The notes under the pieces are model-generated. The model searched no databases, had not been told where the DNA came from, and saw only the letters and a program-made list of their open reading frames with translations. A DNA stretch of 64,000 nt, from positions 1 through 64,000 of the forward strand of contig NZ_BDBM01000038.1 of assembly GCF_001612985.1 (NCBI RefSeq), read 5' to 3'. Shown here piece after piece: positions 35,032 to 43,798 of this stretch (the first letter of the stretch is position 1; each line of letters opens with the position of its first letter). The DNA is from Nocardia gamkensis NBRC 108242. GTDB lineage: Bacteria > Actinomycetota > Actinomycetes > Mycobacteriales > Mycobacteriaceae. A program made the translations under genes and the position numbers.

Positions 35032-35712
35032 GTGTCCACGCTGCCCGAACTGGTCTGCCAGTACTGCTCGCATCGCAACACCGGCGCGGATTCCCGCTGC
35101 GGGCACTGCGGAGCGCCGCTGCGCAGGGTCGTGGACACGGCGCGAACCGTCGCGGAGAAGCTGCCCACTCAGGTCGCCGAAGTGGCGGAGAAGGTCGGTG
35201 GTGAGGCGAAAAGCCTTGTGCACAAGGTCTATCCGCGCTGGCAGTGGTACACGGTCGGGGCGATCGCGCTGGTGATGGTGGTCGCCGCGGTTCTGGCGGT
35301 TCGGTCCTGTTCGCTGTCGCTGCCCTCGAATCTCCAGGGCACCGCGCCGGTCCGCGCCATGCCGGATCTGCTGCGCACGGCGGCGACCTGTCAGCCGCTG
35401 GATTCCGGCGGCCAGCGGGAGAAGTGCGTCATCGCCGCCACGGATCCGATGCTCTTCGGTGGTATCGCGGGCGGCCGGGACGTGACCTTCTACGCCGAGC
35501 TGGTTGCGCAGGATCGTTTGGCCGACAGCATTTCTCGATGGCGCGGCGCGGGCGGTTCCGCCCTCGTCGACGGACCCGTCTACGCCGCGATCGGTCCTTC
35601 GGCAACCGTCTGGTACGCGGATACCCGGACGGGTCTGCGATTGGAAACGGGTACCTTCGCCGGTCGAACCGGCGCCCAGACCTTCATGTCGCGGGCGGGA
35701 CTGGTCCGCTGA
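35032..35712 (+). CDS. zinc-ribbon single-pass membrane protein
   Basis: A 226-residue protein with a GTG start one base after the previous stop, so the two genes are coupled. The N-terminus has a zinc ribbon with Cys9, Cys12, Cys23 and Cys26 (CQYCSHRN...CGHCG). A helical basic segment follows, then one membrane helix at about 72-90. The external domain of about 130 residues contains Cys in TAATCQPL and REKCVIAA, likely a disulfide, and mixed strands to the end. The topology mirrors the discoidin-type partner. The pair closes the ESX region; neither has an obvious enzymatic motif. Confidence 0.75.
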   Translation: MSTLPELVCQYCSHRNTGADSRCGHCGAPLRRVVDTARTVAEKLPTQVAEVAEKVGGEAKSLVHKVYPRWQWYTVGAIALVMVVAAVLAVRSCSLSLPSNLQGTAPVRAMPDLLRTAATCQPLDSGGQREKCVIAATDPMLFGGIAGGRDVTFYAELVAQDRLADSISRWRGAGGSALVDGPVYAAIGPSATVWYADTRTGLRLETGTFAGRTGAQTFMSRAGLVR

Positions 35713-35807
35713 TCTGATCGCGCCTCTTCCGCCGGACCCCAGAAAATCCCTGATCCGGACGGCGTTACCCATGTCCGTCCTGGCGAATTATTGTTACACT
35801 GTTGATT

Positions 35808-35827
35808 GTGCCGTTATCCAGCGGTAC
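35808..35827. promoter_or_regulatory. motif B palindrome upstream of gdh
   Basis: GTGCCGTTATCCAGCGGTAC, with half-sites 16 of 20 palindromic and AT-rich flanks (TTACACTGTTGATT before, GTTATG after). It lies 56 bases upstream of the gdh start, inside the likely promoter. Confidence 0.6.
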
Positions 35828-35882
35828 GTTATGTGAAGTACGAAACACGTACGAGCGCAGTTCTCGGGAAGGCAACGGATCG

Positions 35883-38800
35883 ATGGTGGCAACCACCCAG
35901 CAGACGATTTCACCGAAGCGGTTCCGCGATGATCCGACCGACCTGGAGGCGGCCTATTTCCGGTGGATCCAGCCGGGTCCCTCGGCGTCGGCGATCACGG
36001 ACCGGGCCGAGCGGATCTTCCGTCAGCATCTGGAGCTGGCGGCCACCCGCGCGCCCGGTTCGGCGACCACCAGGGTCTACCGTCCGGACGACAGCGCGGG
36101 GGTCGGCGCCGCGATCCAGATCGTCAACGACGACATGCCGTTGCTGGTCGACTCGGTGACCGCCGCGCTGCGGCGCTTGGGCGCGACGGTCACCGAAGTC
36201 GTGCATCCCGTGTTCGACGTCTCGCGCGACGCCGACGGCCGGGTGTTGTCCATCGCGCCGCGTGACGGCGTGGCCGAGCCGGCCGGCGAGGCGGATGGAA
36301 AGACGCTGCGCGAGTCATGGATCCACGTGCAGCTGGGCGCGGGCCTGTCCGACGAACTGGTGGACCGGATCGAACAGGCGCTGCCACCGCTGCTTGCCGA
36401 CCTGCGCCGGGTCGCCGACGACACGCCGACCATGGTCGAGGTGCTCAATACTGTTGCCGACCAGCTGGATCAGGCCGCGCAGTGGGCCGGTGACGCGGAG
36501 ATCCCGCAGACCGCCGGGCTGCTGCGCTGGCTGTCCGACGGGCACTTCACGCCGCTCGGCTACGGCTACTACCACTTCCGCCGCTCCGCGCCGAGCGCGA
36601 ACGCCGACTTCGAACCGTGGCAGCTGCCGGGCACCGGGCTCGGCGTCCTCGGCAACGGCGCCGACGCCGATATCAGCGTGCCCGTGGTCGGCGCGAAGCG
36701 CACGGTCCTGCGGATGGCCAACGGGTCGGTGGACTCGCTGCTGCCCGGGTCTCGGGACCTGTACTTCATCAGCGTGGCCGACTACGGCGCGAGCGACCCG
36801 AGCGGCCGCGCGGCCTGGGGCGACACCGTCAAGATGGTCAAGGGCGAACACGTCTTCGTCGGCACCTTCACCGTCGCGGGCCTGCACGAGAACATCCTCG
36901 ACATCCCGGTCATCTCGCGGCGCGTGCTGCAGGTCATCGAATGGGCGGGCTTCGGCCTCGACTCGTTCTCCGGCCAGGCCATGCTGGAGATGATGCAGTC
37001 GTTCCCGCGGGTGGAGCTGTTCTCCACCGACGCGCGCAGGCTGTTCGAAACCGTCTCCGCGGTCATGAATCTGGGCCTGCGGCGCCAGGTGCGGCTGTTC
37101 ATCCGGCGCGATTCGCGCAGCGACACCATCTACTGCCTGGTCTACATGCCGCGCGACCGCTATTCCACCGAGGTCCGCGTGCGCATGGGCGACATCCTGC
37201 GCGAGCAGTTCGATGCCGAGCAGATCGCGTACTCGGCGCGGGCCACCGAATCGGAACTGGCCGTCGTCTACTTCACGGTGCACCGCAAGCCGGGCGCCGA
37301 GGCGGCCGACATCTCCGAGGAGAATCGCGAGCGGATCCAGGAGTTGCTGCTGGCGACGACCTGGACCTGGAGCGACCGTCTGGTCGCCGAGGCGGCGGGC
37401 GCCTCCGACATGCCGCAGGCACTGGTCACCGAGTACGCGACGGCCTTCCCGGCGAGCTACCAGCAGGAGCACGAGCCCGCGCACGCGCTCAGCGATCTGC
37501 GCCGCCTCGAACGGCTGTCCGACGGGGCGATCGACACCGACCTCTACCGGCAGGGCGACCCGGGCGCCGCCGAATGGCGATTCACGCTCTACGTCGCGGG
37601 TGAGGGCGTCTCGCTGAGCCGGGTGCTTCCGGTGCTGCACAGCCTCGGCGTCGAGGTGGTCGACGAGCGGCCCTATCGCATCACGCTGGCCGACCGGCCG
37701 GACCGCTGGATCTACGACTTCGGGCTTCGGGTGACCGCCGCGCCGCTGCGGGAAGCGCTCGACAGCGAGCCTGCCGCGCAGCTGGGACACTCGATGGACG
37801 CGACGTCGCTGCCGGAAACCAGTGTGCGGCGGCGTTTTCCGGATGCGGTGACCGCGATGTGGTTCGGCCGCGCCGAAGTCGACGGCCTGAACGAACTGGT
37901 GCTGCGCGCCGGCTTGCACTGGCGCGAGGTGGCCCTGCTGCGCGCCTACGCGAAGTACTTGCAGCAGGCCGGTTTCGCCTACACCTTCGGGAACATCACC
38001 CGTGTCCTGCTCACCCATCCGGCGACGGCGCGGTCGTGCACCGACCTGTTCGCCGCGTACTTCGACCCGGACGGCGTCGGCGCGCAGGCCGCGGACCGGG
38101 CGGCGGAGATCGCCGAACGGCTGCAGGCCGAGATCGACGCGGTGGTCAGCCTGGACACCGACCGCATCCTGCGCGCCCTGTTCGGCCTGATCGAGGCGAC
38201 CCTGCGGACCAACTACTACCGGCGCGACGAGGCGGGCGACGCGCTGGACTACCTGTCGGTCAAGCTGAATCCGCACGCGATCGCCGAACTCCCGAAACCG
38301 AAGCCGCAGTTCGAGATCTTCGTGTACTCGCCGCGAGTCGAGGGCGTGCACCTGCGGTTCGGTTCCGTGGCCCGTGGTGGTCTGCGGTGGTCGGACCGCT
38401 TGGAGGACTTCCGCACCGAGATCCTCGGTCTGGTCAAGGCGCAGGCGGTGAAGAACGCGGTGATCGTGCCGGTCGGCGCGAAGGGCGGCTTCGTGGTGAA
38501 GCAACCGCCGGTTGCCACGGGCGATCCGGCCGCCGACCGGCAGGCGCTCGGCGCGGAAGGCGTGGCCTGCTACCGCACCTTCATCTCCGGCCTGCTGGAT
38601 GTCACCGACAACGTGGACCGCGCGACCGGGGAGGTGCTTCCGCCCGCGCAGGTGGTGCGGCGCGACGGTGACGACACCTACCTGGTGGTGGCGGCCGACA
38701 AGGGCACCGCGACGTTCTCCGACATCGCCAACGACGTCGCGCAGAGCTATGGCTTCTGGCTCGGTGACGCGTTCGCCTCCGGCGGTTCGGCCGGCTACGA

Positions 38801-40826
38801 CCACAAGGCCATGGGCATCACGGCCAAGGGTGCGTGGGAGAGCGTCAAACGCCACTTCCGCGAGATGGAACTCGACACCCAGACTCAGGACTTCACCGTC
38901 GTGGGCGTCGGCGACATGAGCGGCGACGTCTTCGGCAACGGCATGCTGCTGTCCGAGCACATCCGCTTGGTGGCCGCCTTCGACCACCGGCACATCTTCC
39001 TCGACCCGATTCCCGACGCGGCGCGTTCCTATCGGGAGCGGCAGCGGATGTTCGCGCTGCCCAGGTCGTCGTGGGCGGATTACGACACGTCCCTTATCAG
39101 CGCCGGCGGCGGCGTCTACGACCGCTCCGCCAAGGCGATCCCGGTGACTCCGGAGGTGCGCGCGGCACTCGACCTGCCCGCGAGCGTGACCACCCTGTCG
39201 CCGCCGGAGATGATCAAGGCCATTCTGCAGGCCCCGGTCGATCTGCTGTGGAACGGCGGGATCGGCACCTACGTCAAAGCGAGCAGCGAGACCAATGCGG
39301 AGGTGGGCGACAAGTCCAACGACGCGGTCCGCGTGAACGCCGACCGATTGCGGGTCAAGGTGATCGGCGAAGGCGGCAACCTCGGTGCGACGGCGCTGGG
39401 CCGCATCGAGTTCTGCCGCAACGGCGGACGGATGAACACCGACGCGCTGGACAACTCGGCGGGCGTGGACTGCTCCGACCACGAGGTCAACATCAAGATC
39501 CTGCTCGATGCCGTCGTCTCCAGCGGTGAACTCGCCGTCGCCGAGCGCAATCCGCTGCTGGCCTCGATGACCGACGAGGTTTCCGACCTGGTGCTGCGGG
39601 ACAACATCTCGCAGAACTTCCGGCTCGGGATGTCGCGGGCCGACGCGGCGGGCATGTCGGGAGTGCACGGCAGGATGATCAACGACCTCGAACAGCGTCG
39701 TGGTCTCGACCGTGAGCTGGAGGCACTGCCGACGGAAGCGGAACTGGCCCGCCGCGCCGCCGAAGGGACCGGTCTCACCTCGCCCGAGCTGGCGAATCTC
39801 ATGGCGCACGTGAAACTTTCGCTGAAGGCCGATTTGCTGGCCGGTGATCTGCTCGACGGCCCGGCGTTCGCGTCGGTGCTGCCCGCCTACTTCCCCGCGC
39901 CGCTGCGGGAGCGGTTCGCGCAGGCGATCGGCAGGCACCCGCTGCGGCGCGAGATCGTGGCCACCGTCGTGGTCAACGAGATGGTGGACTACGGCGGCAT
40001 CACCTACGCGTTCCGGCTCGCGGAAGAGGCCGGGGCGACCACCGACGACGCGGTGCGCGCGTACCGGGCGGCGGTGGAGATCTTCGACCTGTACGACCTC
40101 TGGCAGCGGATCAGGCAGACACCGATGTCCACCGCGGCGCGCAACGAACTGGAACTGGAGACCAAGCGGACCCTGGACCGGGCCGCACGCTGGCTGCTGT
40201 CCAACCGGCCGCAGCCCATCGCGATCGGCGCCGACATCGCCAGGTACCGCGACGGCGTGCGCGCCCTGTCGGGCCGAGTGCCCACGTGGCTCACCGGCTA
40301 CCTCACCGAGGATCTCGCCGAGCGTTCGCGGCGGTCGATCAGCCGTGGCGCGCCCCAGGAGCTGGCCGAGGAGGCGTTCGGGCTGATCCACCGCTTCCCG
40401 CTGCTGGACGTGCTCGACCTGGCCGACATCGCCGACCGCGACGCCGCGGAGGTCGCGGTGCTGTACTACGCGCTCAACGAGCACTTCCAGATCGAGCGGC
40501 TGCTGACCGCGGTCGGCAAGCTGGAGCGTGGCGGGCGCTGGCGGGCGCTGGCCCGGCTCGCGGTCCGCGAGGATCTCTACGATTCGCTGCGGTCGCTGAC
40601 CCTCGACGTGCTGACCGCCACCGAGCCGCAGGACAGCACGGTCGAGAAGATCGCGTACTGGGAGTCGACCAACCGTTCGCGGCTGGCCCGTGCGGGTGCG
40701 TCGCTGGCGCAGATCTTCGCCGCCGAAACGCACGATCTCGCCGCGCTCTCGGTGGCGGCACGGCAGGTCCGCGGCATGGTGAGCGGCGGTGAGGCGACGG
40801 CCGTCGCACCGACGGTCGCGGGCTGA
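35883..40826 (+). CDS. gdh: large NAD-specific glutamate dehydrogenase
   Basis: A 1647-residue protein. I chose ATG 35883, which has GGGAAGG nine bases upstream; longer in-frame starts overlap the motif B operator. It belongs to the 180-kDa NAD-dependent glutamate dehydrogenase class: N-terminal regulatory domains (to about residue 700), a catalytic dehydrogenase domain in the middle containing RGGLRWSDR, KAQAVKNAVIVPVGAKGGFVVK and GVGDMSGDVFGNGM, and a C-terminal helical domain. It converts glutamate to 2-oxoglutarate and ammonium. In mycobacteria this enzyme is inhibited by the forkhead protein GarA, which is controlled by PknG, and pknG lies nearby at 43799. The length matches the family and no defects are seen. 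Confidence 0.96.
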   Translation: MVATTQQTISPKRFRDDPTDLEAAYFRWIQPGPSASAITDRAERIFRQHLELAATRAPGSATTRVYRPDDSAGVGAAIQIVNDDMPLLVDSVTAALRRLGATVTEVVHPVFDVSRDADGRVLSIAPRDGVAEPAGEADGKTLRESWIHVQLGAGLSDELVDRIEQALPPLLADLRRVADDTPTMVEVLNTVADQLDQAAQWAGDAEIPQTAGLLRWLSDGHFTPLGYGYYHFRRSAPSANADFEPWQLPGTGLGVLGNGADADISVPVVGAKRTVLRMANGSVDSLLPGSRDLYFISVADYGASDPSGRAAWGDTVKMVKGEHVFVGTFTVAGLHENILDIPVISRRVLQVIEWAGFGLDSFSGQAMLEMMQSFPRVELFSTDARRLFETVSAVMNLGLRRQVRLFIRRDSRSDTIYCLVYMPRDRYSTEVRVRMGDILREQFDAEQIAYSARATESELAVVYFTVHRKPGAEAADISEENRERIQELLLATTWTWSDRLVAEAAGASDMPQALVTEYATAFPASYQQEHEPAHALSDLRRLERLSDGAIDTDLYRQGDPGAAEWRFTLYVAGEGVSLSRVLPVLHSLGVEVVDERPYRITLADRPDRWIYDFGLRVTAAPLREALDSEPAAQLGHSMDATSLPETSVRRRFPDAVTAMWFGRAEVDGLNELVLRAGLHWREVALLRAYAKYLQQAGFAYTFGNITRVLLTHPATARSCTDLFAAYFDPDGVGAQAADRAAEIAERLQAEIDAVVSLDTDRILRALFGLIEATLRTNYYRRDEAGDALDYLSVKLNPHAIAELPKPKPQFEIFVYSPRVEGVHLRFGSVARGGLRWSDRLEDFRTEILGLVKAQAVKNAVIVPVGAKGGFVVKQPPVATGDPAADRQALGAEGVACYRTFISGLLDVTDNVDRATGEVLPPAQVVRRDGDDTYLVVAADKGTATFSDIANDVAQSYGFWLGDAFASGGSAGYDHKAMGITAKGAWESVKRHFREMELDTQTQDFTVVGVGDMSGDVFGNGMLLSEHIRLVAAFDHRHIFLDPIPDAARSYRERQRMFALPRSSWADYDTSLISAGGGVYDRSAKAIPVTPEVRAALDLPASVTTLSPPEMIKAILQAPVDLLWNGGIGTYVKASSETNAEVGDKSNDAVRVNADRLRVKVIGEGGNLGATALGRIEFCRNGGRMNTDALDNSAGVDCSDHEVNIKILLDAVVSSGELAVAERNPLLASMTDEVSDLVLRDNISQNFRLGMSRADAAGMSGVHGRMINDLEQRRGLDRELEALPTEAELARRAAEGTGLTSPELANLMAHVKLSLKADLLAGDLLDGPAFASVLPAYFPAPLRERFAQAIGRHPLRREIVATVVVNEMVDYGGITYAFRLAEEAGATTDDAVRAYRAAVEIFDLYDLWQRIRQTPMSTAARNELELETKRTLDRAARWLLSNRPQPIAIGADIARYRDGVRALSGRVPTWLTGYLTEDLAERSRRSISRGAPQELAEEAFGLIHRFPLLDVLDLADIADRDAAEVAVLYYALNEHFQIERLLTAVGKLERGGRWRALARLAVREDLYDSLRSLTLDVLTATEPQDSTVEKIAYWESTNRSRLARAGASLAQIFAAETHDLAALSVAARQVRGMVSGGEATAVAPTVAG

Positions 40827-40836
40827 TCGACCCACA

Positions 40837-40879
40837 CGATGCCCGGAGGAAGGCGCTCGGCGTCAGCCTCCGGGCATCG
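40837..40879. terminator. bidirectional hairpin between convergent genes
   Basis: A perfect 13-bp stem (40837-40849 with 40867-40879) and 17-base loop. The right arm encodes the last residues of the minus gene. It serves gdh and possibly the convergent SPFH gene. No T-run is present. Confidence 0.55.
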
Positions 40880-41924
40880 GCGTTCCGCACTCGCCGCAGA
40901 ACTTGGCGCCGGGGCTCGACTCCGCGCCGCAGCTCGTGCAGTGCCTCGGTTGCGTCACCAGGCGCGCCCCGCAGTTCATGCAGAACTTCGCGCCCGCCGG
41001 ATTCGCGCCCTGGCAAGCGCCGCATGACGTCTGAGCCGTCTCCGGCGCCGCGGCGGGAAGCTGCGGCGCGGGGGAGTGGTTGCCGACCTGGTGGCCGATG
41101 GCGTTCAGACTCAGTGCCGCGCCGAGGAATCCGCCTTCCATGCCGTGGTGTCCGCGCGCGAAACCCTGACTCGCGCCGAGCGCGAGCTCGCCCGCGGCGT
41201 AGCGCTGGAAATCGCCGGTGAGGCTGATGTACTTGACGTCCTTGGCGAGTCGCTTCAGCCGGTCGGCGTCCTCCGGCGCCAGACTGATGTCGAAGTTACC
41301 CATCCGCGGGATGCGCAGCCCGTATTCGTAGAGCGCGGTATTGGTCTGGCGCAGCACCGCCTGCTCGATCGGCTGCAGCTGTGCCGAGAGCCCGAGCACC
41401 GGCCAGTCGCGGCGCGCGACCCCTTGGGTCACCGCCATCTTCATGGATTTGAGCAGCAGGTCGGCGCACCAGCTCTGCACCCGGTCCGGGTCGCTGAGAT
41501 CGGCGGTGCCAGCCAGCGCGGTCAGCAGCTCGGCCGGGTCGCGAACGGTCAGGGCGAACTCGCCGAAGACGCGCAGCGTCACCACCTGCTCGCTGACCGG
41601 ATCGAGGACGTCGTCCAGCCGGCCGCCGAAGCGAATCCCCGGAAACTCCCTCGTGGAAACGAAATACAGTTCGGCCCGGTAGAAGTTGCCGCCGGTGAGG
41701 GTGTCGACGAGCGCACCGAGCACCGGGAGTTCGTCGGCGTCGATGCGGTGGCGTCCGGGGCCCATCGCGGCCACGACCCGCCCGGACTTGACGAAGAGGG
41801 CGAGCTGGTCGGCGTTGACCAGCGCGCGGCTGTAGCGCCGGATGTTGACGTCCGGCCACTTGTAGACCAGCTGATTCTTGCGGTCCTCTGGAACCGCGAT
41901 GAATTCCCGTTCGAACCAGGCCAT
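40863..41924 (-). CDS. SPFH-domain protein with two C-terminal zinc ribbons
   Basis: A 353-residue soluble protein on the minus strand. The first 250 residues carry an SPFH/band-7-like domain (NQLVYKWPDVNIRRYSRALVNADQLALFV, GRHRIDADELP, YFVSTREFPGIRFGG, FGEFALTVRDPAELL). The last 60 residues contain two double-CxxC zinc ribbons (CGACQGANP...CMNCG and CTSCGAESS...CGECG). This architecture is that of the YdjI-like 'virion core/SPFH zinc-ribbon' proteins, which in other bacteria sit with membrane-stress or phage-shock systems. No partner genes are nearby. It is convergent with gdh and divergent from ansP. Confidence 0.85.
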   Translation of the reverse strand: MAWFEREFIAVPEDRKNQLVYKWPDVNIRRYSRALVNADQLALFVKSGRVVAAMGPGRHRIDADELPVLGALVDTLTGGNFYRAELYFVSTREFPGIRFGGRLDDVLDPVSEQVVTLRVFGEFALTVRDPAELLTALAGTADLSDPDRVQSWCADLLLKSMKMAVTQGVARRDWPVLGLSAQLQPIEQAVLRQTNTALYEYGLRIPRMGNFDISLAPEDADRLKRLAKDVKYISLTGDFQRYAAGELALGASQGFARGHHGMEGGFLGAALSLNAIGHQVGNHSPAPQLPAAAPETAQTSCGACQGANPAGAKFCMNCGARLVTQPRHCTSCGAESSPGAKFCGECGTPMPGG

Positions 41925-42073
41925 CTGCGCTCCCTCGTCCTGTTTGTCCCACTGAGCGTACCGATATCTGGTGGCACGATCAACGAATCTCGCCGGGATC
42001 GCCGCTGCTCGGATGCCCTTTTCTCAAAGTTCTTGATGTCCAGCGTGTTACAACATGCCGATCGCTATTGAAC

Positions 42074-42093
42074 GTGCCGCTATGTAACGGTAC
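42074..42093. promoter_or_regulatory. motif B palindrome upstream of ansP
   Basis: GTGCCGCTATGTAACGGTAC, with AAC before it and ATT after it as at 47624. It lies 44 bases before the ansP start in the divergent gap with the SPFH gene. Confidence 0.6.
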
Positions 42094-42136
42094 ATTGAGC
42101 GAAGTTATGATCGCCGTCACCTGAAAGGCCATCGCC

Positions 42137-42137
42137 A
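42137..42137 (+). other. ansP start point
   Basis: The ATG here is preceded by GAAAGG at nine bases' distance, which fixes the start of the permease. Confidence 0.6.
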
Positions 42138-43669
42138 TGACCACAGTTCGACCACCAGCGGATGCGCCCGCGCAGGCTGCCGCGCTCGAAGACGAGGACT
42201 CGGGCTATCACAAGTCGCTGCGCCCGCGTCAGCTGCAGATGATCGCGATCGGTGGGGCGATCGGCACCGGGTTGTTCCTGGGCGCGGGTGGCCGGCTGGC
42301 CAGCGCGGGCCCTGGCCTGTTCATCGTGTACGCCATCTGCGGCGTGTTCGTGTTCTTCATCCTGCGGGCGCTCGGCGAGCTGGTGCTGCATCGCCCCTCC
42401 TCGGGATCGTTCGTCTCCTACGCCCGCGAGTTCTACGGCGAGAAACTGGCGTTCGCGGTCGGGTGGATGTACTTCTTCCACTGGTGCATGACCGGGATCG
42501 TAGACATCACCGCCATCGCGACGTATGTCCATTACTGGGGAGCGTTCGAGGCCATCCCGCAGTGGTTGATCGCCCTGGTCTCCCTCGCGGTCGTGGTGAG
42601 CATCAACCTCGTCTCGGTGAAGTGGTTCGGCGAACTCGAGTTCTGGGCCGCGCTGATCAAGGTGATCGCCCTGGTCACCTTCCTGATCGTCGGCACGGTG
42701 TTCCTCGCGGGCCGCTTCAAGATCGACGGCCAGGTCACCGGCCCGAGCGTCATCGCCGATCACGGCGGGCTGTTCCCGGCCGGGTTGCTTCCGCTGGTCC
42801 TGGTCACCACCGGAGTCGTGTTCGCCTACGCGGCAGTGGAATTGGTCGGTACGGCAGCCGGTGAGGCGGAGAACCCCGAGAAGATCATGCCGCGCGCGAT
42901 CAACTCGGTGATCGCCCGGATCGCGCTGTTCTACGTGGGTTCGCTGGTGCTGCTCGCCCTGCTGCTGCCCTACACCGCGTTCAAGAACGGTGAGAGCCCG
43001 TTCGTGACATTCTTCTCGCGGCTCGGTGTGGACGGCGCCGGTTCTGTGATGAACCTCGTGGTGCTGACCGCGGCGTTCTCCAGCCTGAACGCCGGTCTCT
43101 ACTCGACCGGCCGCATCCTGCGCTCGATGTCGATGAACGGCAGCGCGCCGACCATCGCGGCGCGGATGTCCCGCGGCGGCGTGCCCTACGTCGGCATCCT
43201 CGCCACCGGCGCGGTGGCGCTGATCGGCGTCGGACTGAACGCGGTGGTGCCGGAGCAGGCCTTCGAGATCGTGCTGAACATGTCGGCGCTGGGCACGATC
43301 TTCGCCTGGACCGCGATCGTGGTCTGCCAGCTGCAGCTGTGGCGCTGGTCGCGCACCGGCCGTGCGGAGCGTCCGTCCTTCCGGCTGATCGGCGCGCCGT
43401 ACACGAGCTTCGCGACGCTGGTGTTCCTCGCGACCGTGGTCGTGCTGATGGCGTGCAGTGATGACCACGTGCAGCGCGGTGCGGTGCTGGCGATGGTCGT
43501 CATCATGGCTCCCGCGCTGGTGGGTGGCTGGTTCCTCGCCCGCAAGCGGGTGCTCCAGATCGCCGAGATCCGCCAGGGCATCACCGGACAGTTCCCGGTC
43601 CTGGCCGAGCGGCCGCGCCGCGAATCGGGTGACCCGGTGGTGATCCTCGACAAGCCCGACGAAGAGTGA
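42137..43669 (+). CDS. ansP: L-asparagine permease-like amino-acid transporter (APC family)
   Basis: A 510-residue protein with about twelve membrane helices from residue 33 on. The start GYHKSLRPRQLQMIAIGGAIG and TGLFLGAGGRLASAGPGL, then LGELVLHRPSSGSFVSYAREF and WMYFFHWCMTGIVDITAIATY, are typical of the AnsP branch of the amino-acid/polyamine/organocation family. AnsP-type proteins import asparagine by proton symport. The assignment to asparagine rather than another amide or D-amino acid rests on recalled similarity. It sits between gdh and pknG, and its promoter shares motif B with gdh, so it fits a nitrogen-acquisition role. A strong terminator follows. Confidence 0.85.
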   Translation: MTTVRPPADAPAQAAALEDEDSGYHKSLRPRQLQMIAIGGAIGTGLFLGAGGRLASAGPGLFIVYAICGVFVFFILRALGELVLHRPSSGSFVSYAREFYGEKLAFAVGWMYFFHWCMTGIVDITAIATYVHYWGAFEAIPQWLIALVSLAVVVSINLVSVKWFGELEFWAALIKVIALVTFLIVGTVFLAGRFKIDGQVTGPSVIADHGGLFPAGLLPLVLVTTGVVFAYAAVELVGTAAGEAENPEKIMPRAINSVIARIALFYVGSLVLLALLLPYTAFKNGESPFVTFFSRLGVDGAGSVMNLVVLTAAFSSLNAGLYSTGRILRSMSMNGSAPTIAARMSRGGVPYVGILATGAVALIGVGLNAVVPEQAFEIVLNMSALGTIFAWTAIVVCQLQLWRWSRTGRAERPSFRLIGAPYTSFATLVFLATVVVLMACSDDHVQRGAVLAMVVIMAPALVGGWFLARKRVLQIAEIRQGITGQFPVLAERPRRESGDPVVILDKPDEE

Positions 43670-43674
43670 GGCAG

Positions 43675-43707
43675 TATCCGCCCCGGGCCGTTCGCCCGGG
43701 GCGGATA
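43675..43707 (+). terminator. intrinsic terminator after ansP
   Basis: A perfect 14-bp GC-rich stem (43675-43688 with 43694-43707) with loop CGTTC, followed by TATT, six bases after the ansP stop. Confidence 0.85.
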
Positions 43708-43709
43708 TA

Positions 43710-43725
43710 TTCCCAATGCCGGGAA
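43710..43725. promoter_or_regulatory. motif A palindrome upstream of pknG
   Basis: TTCCCAATGCCGGGAA, outer five bases perfectly paired, directly after the ansP terminator and 74 bases before pknG. It is the only clear motif A copy outside the ESX locus. Confidence 0.55.
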
Positions 43726-43798
43726 CAATACACGCGCGCATCGACAGGCGGCGGACCAGAATGAAACCGCGATTCAACGGCGGGTCTGAGAGGTTCGT

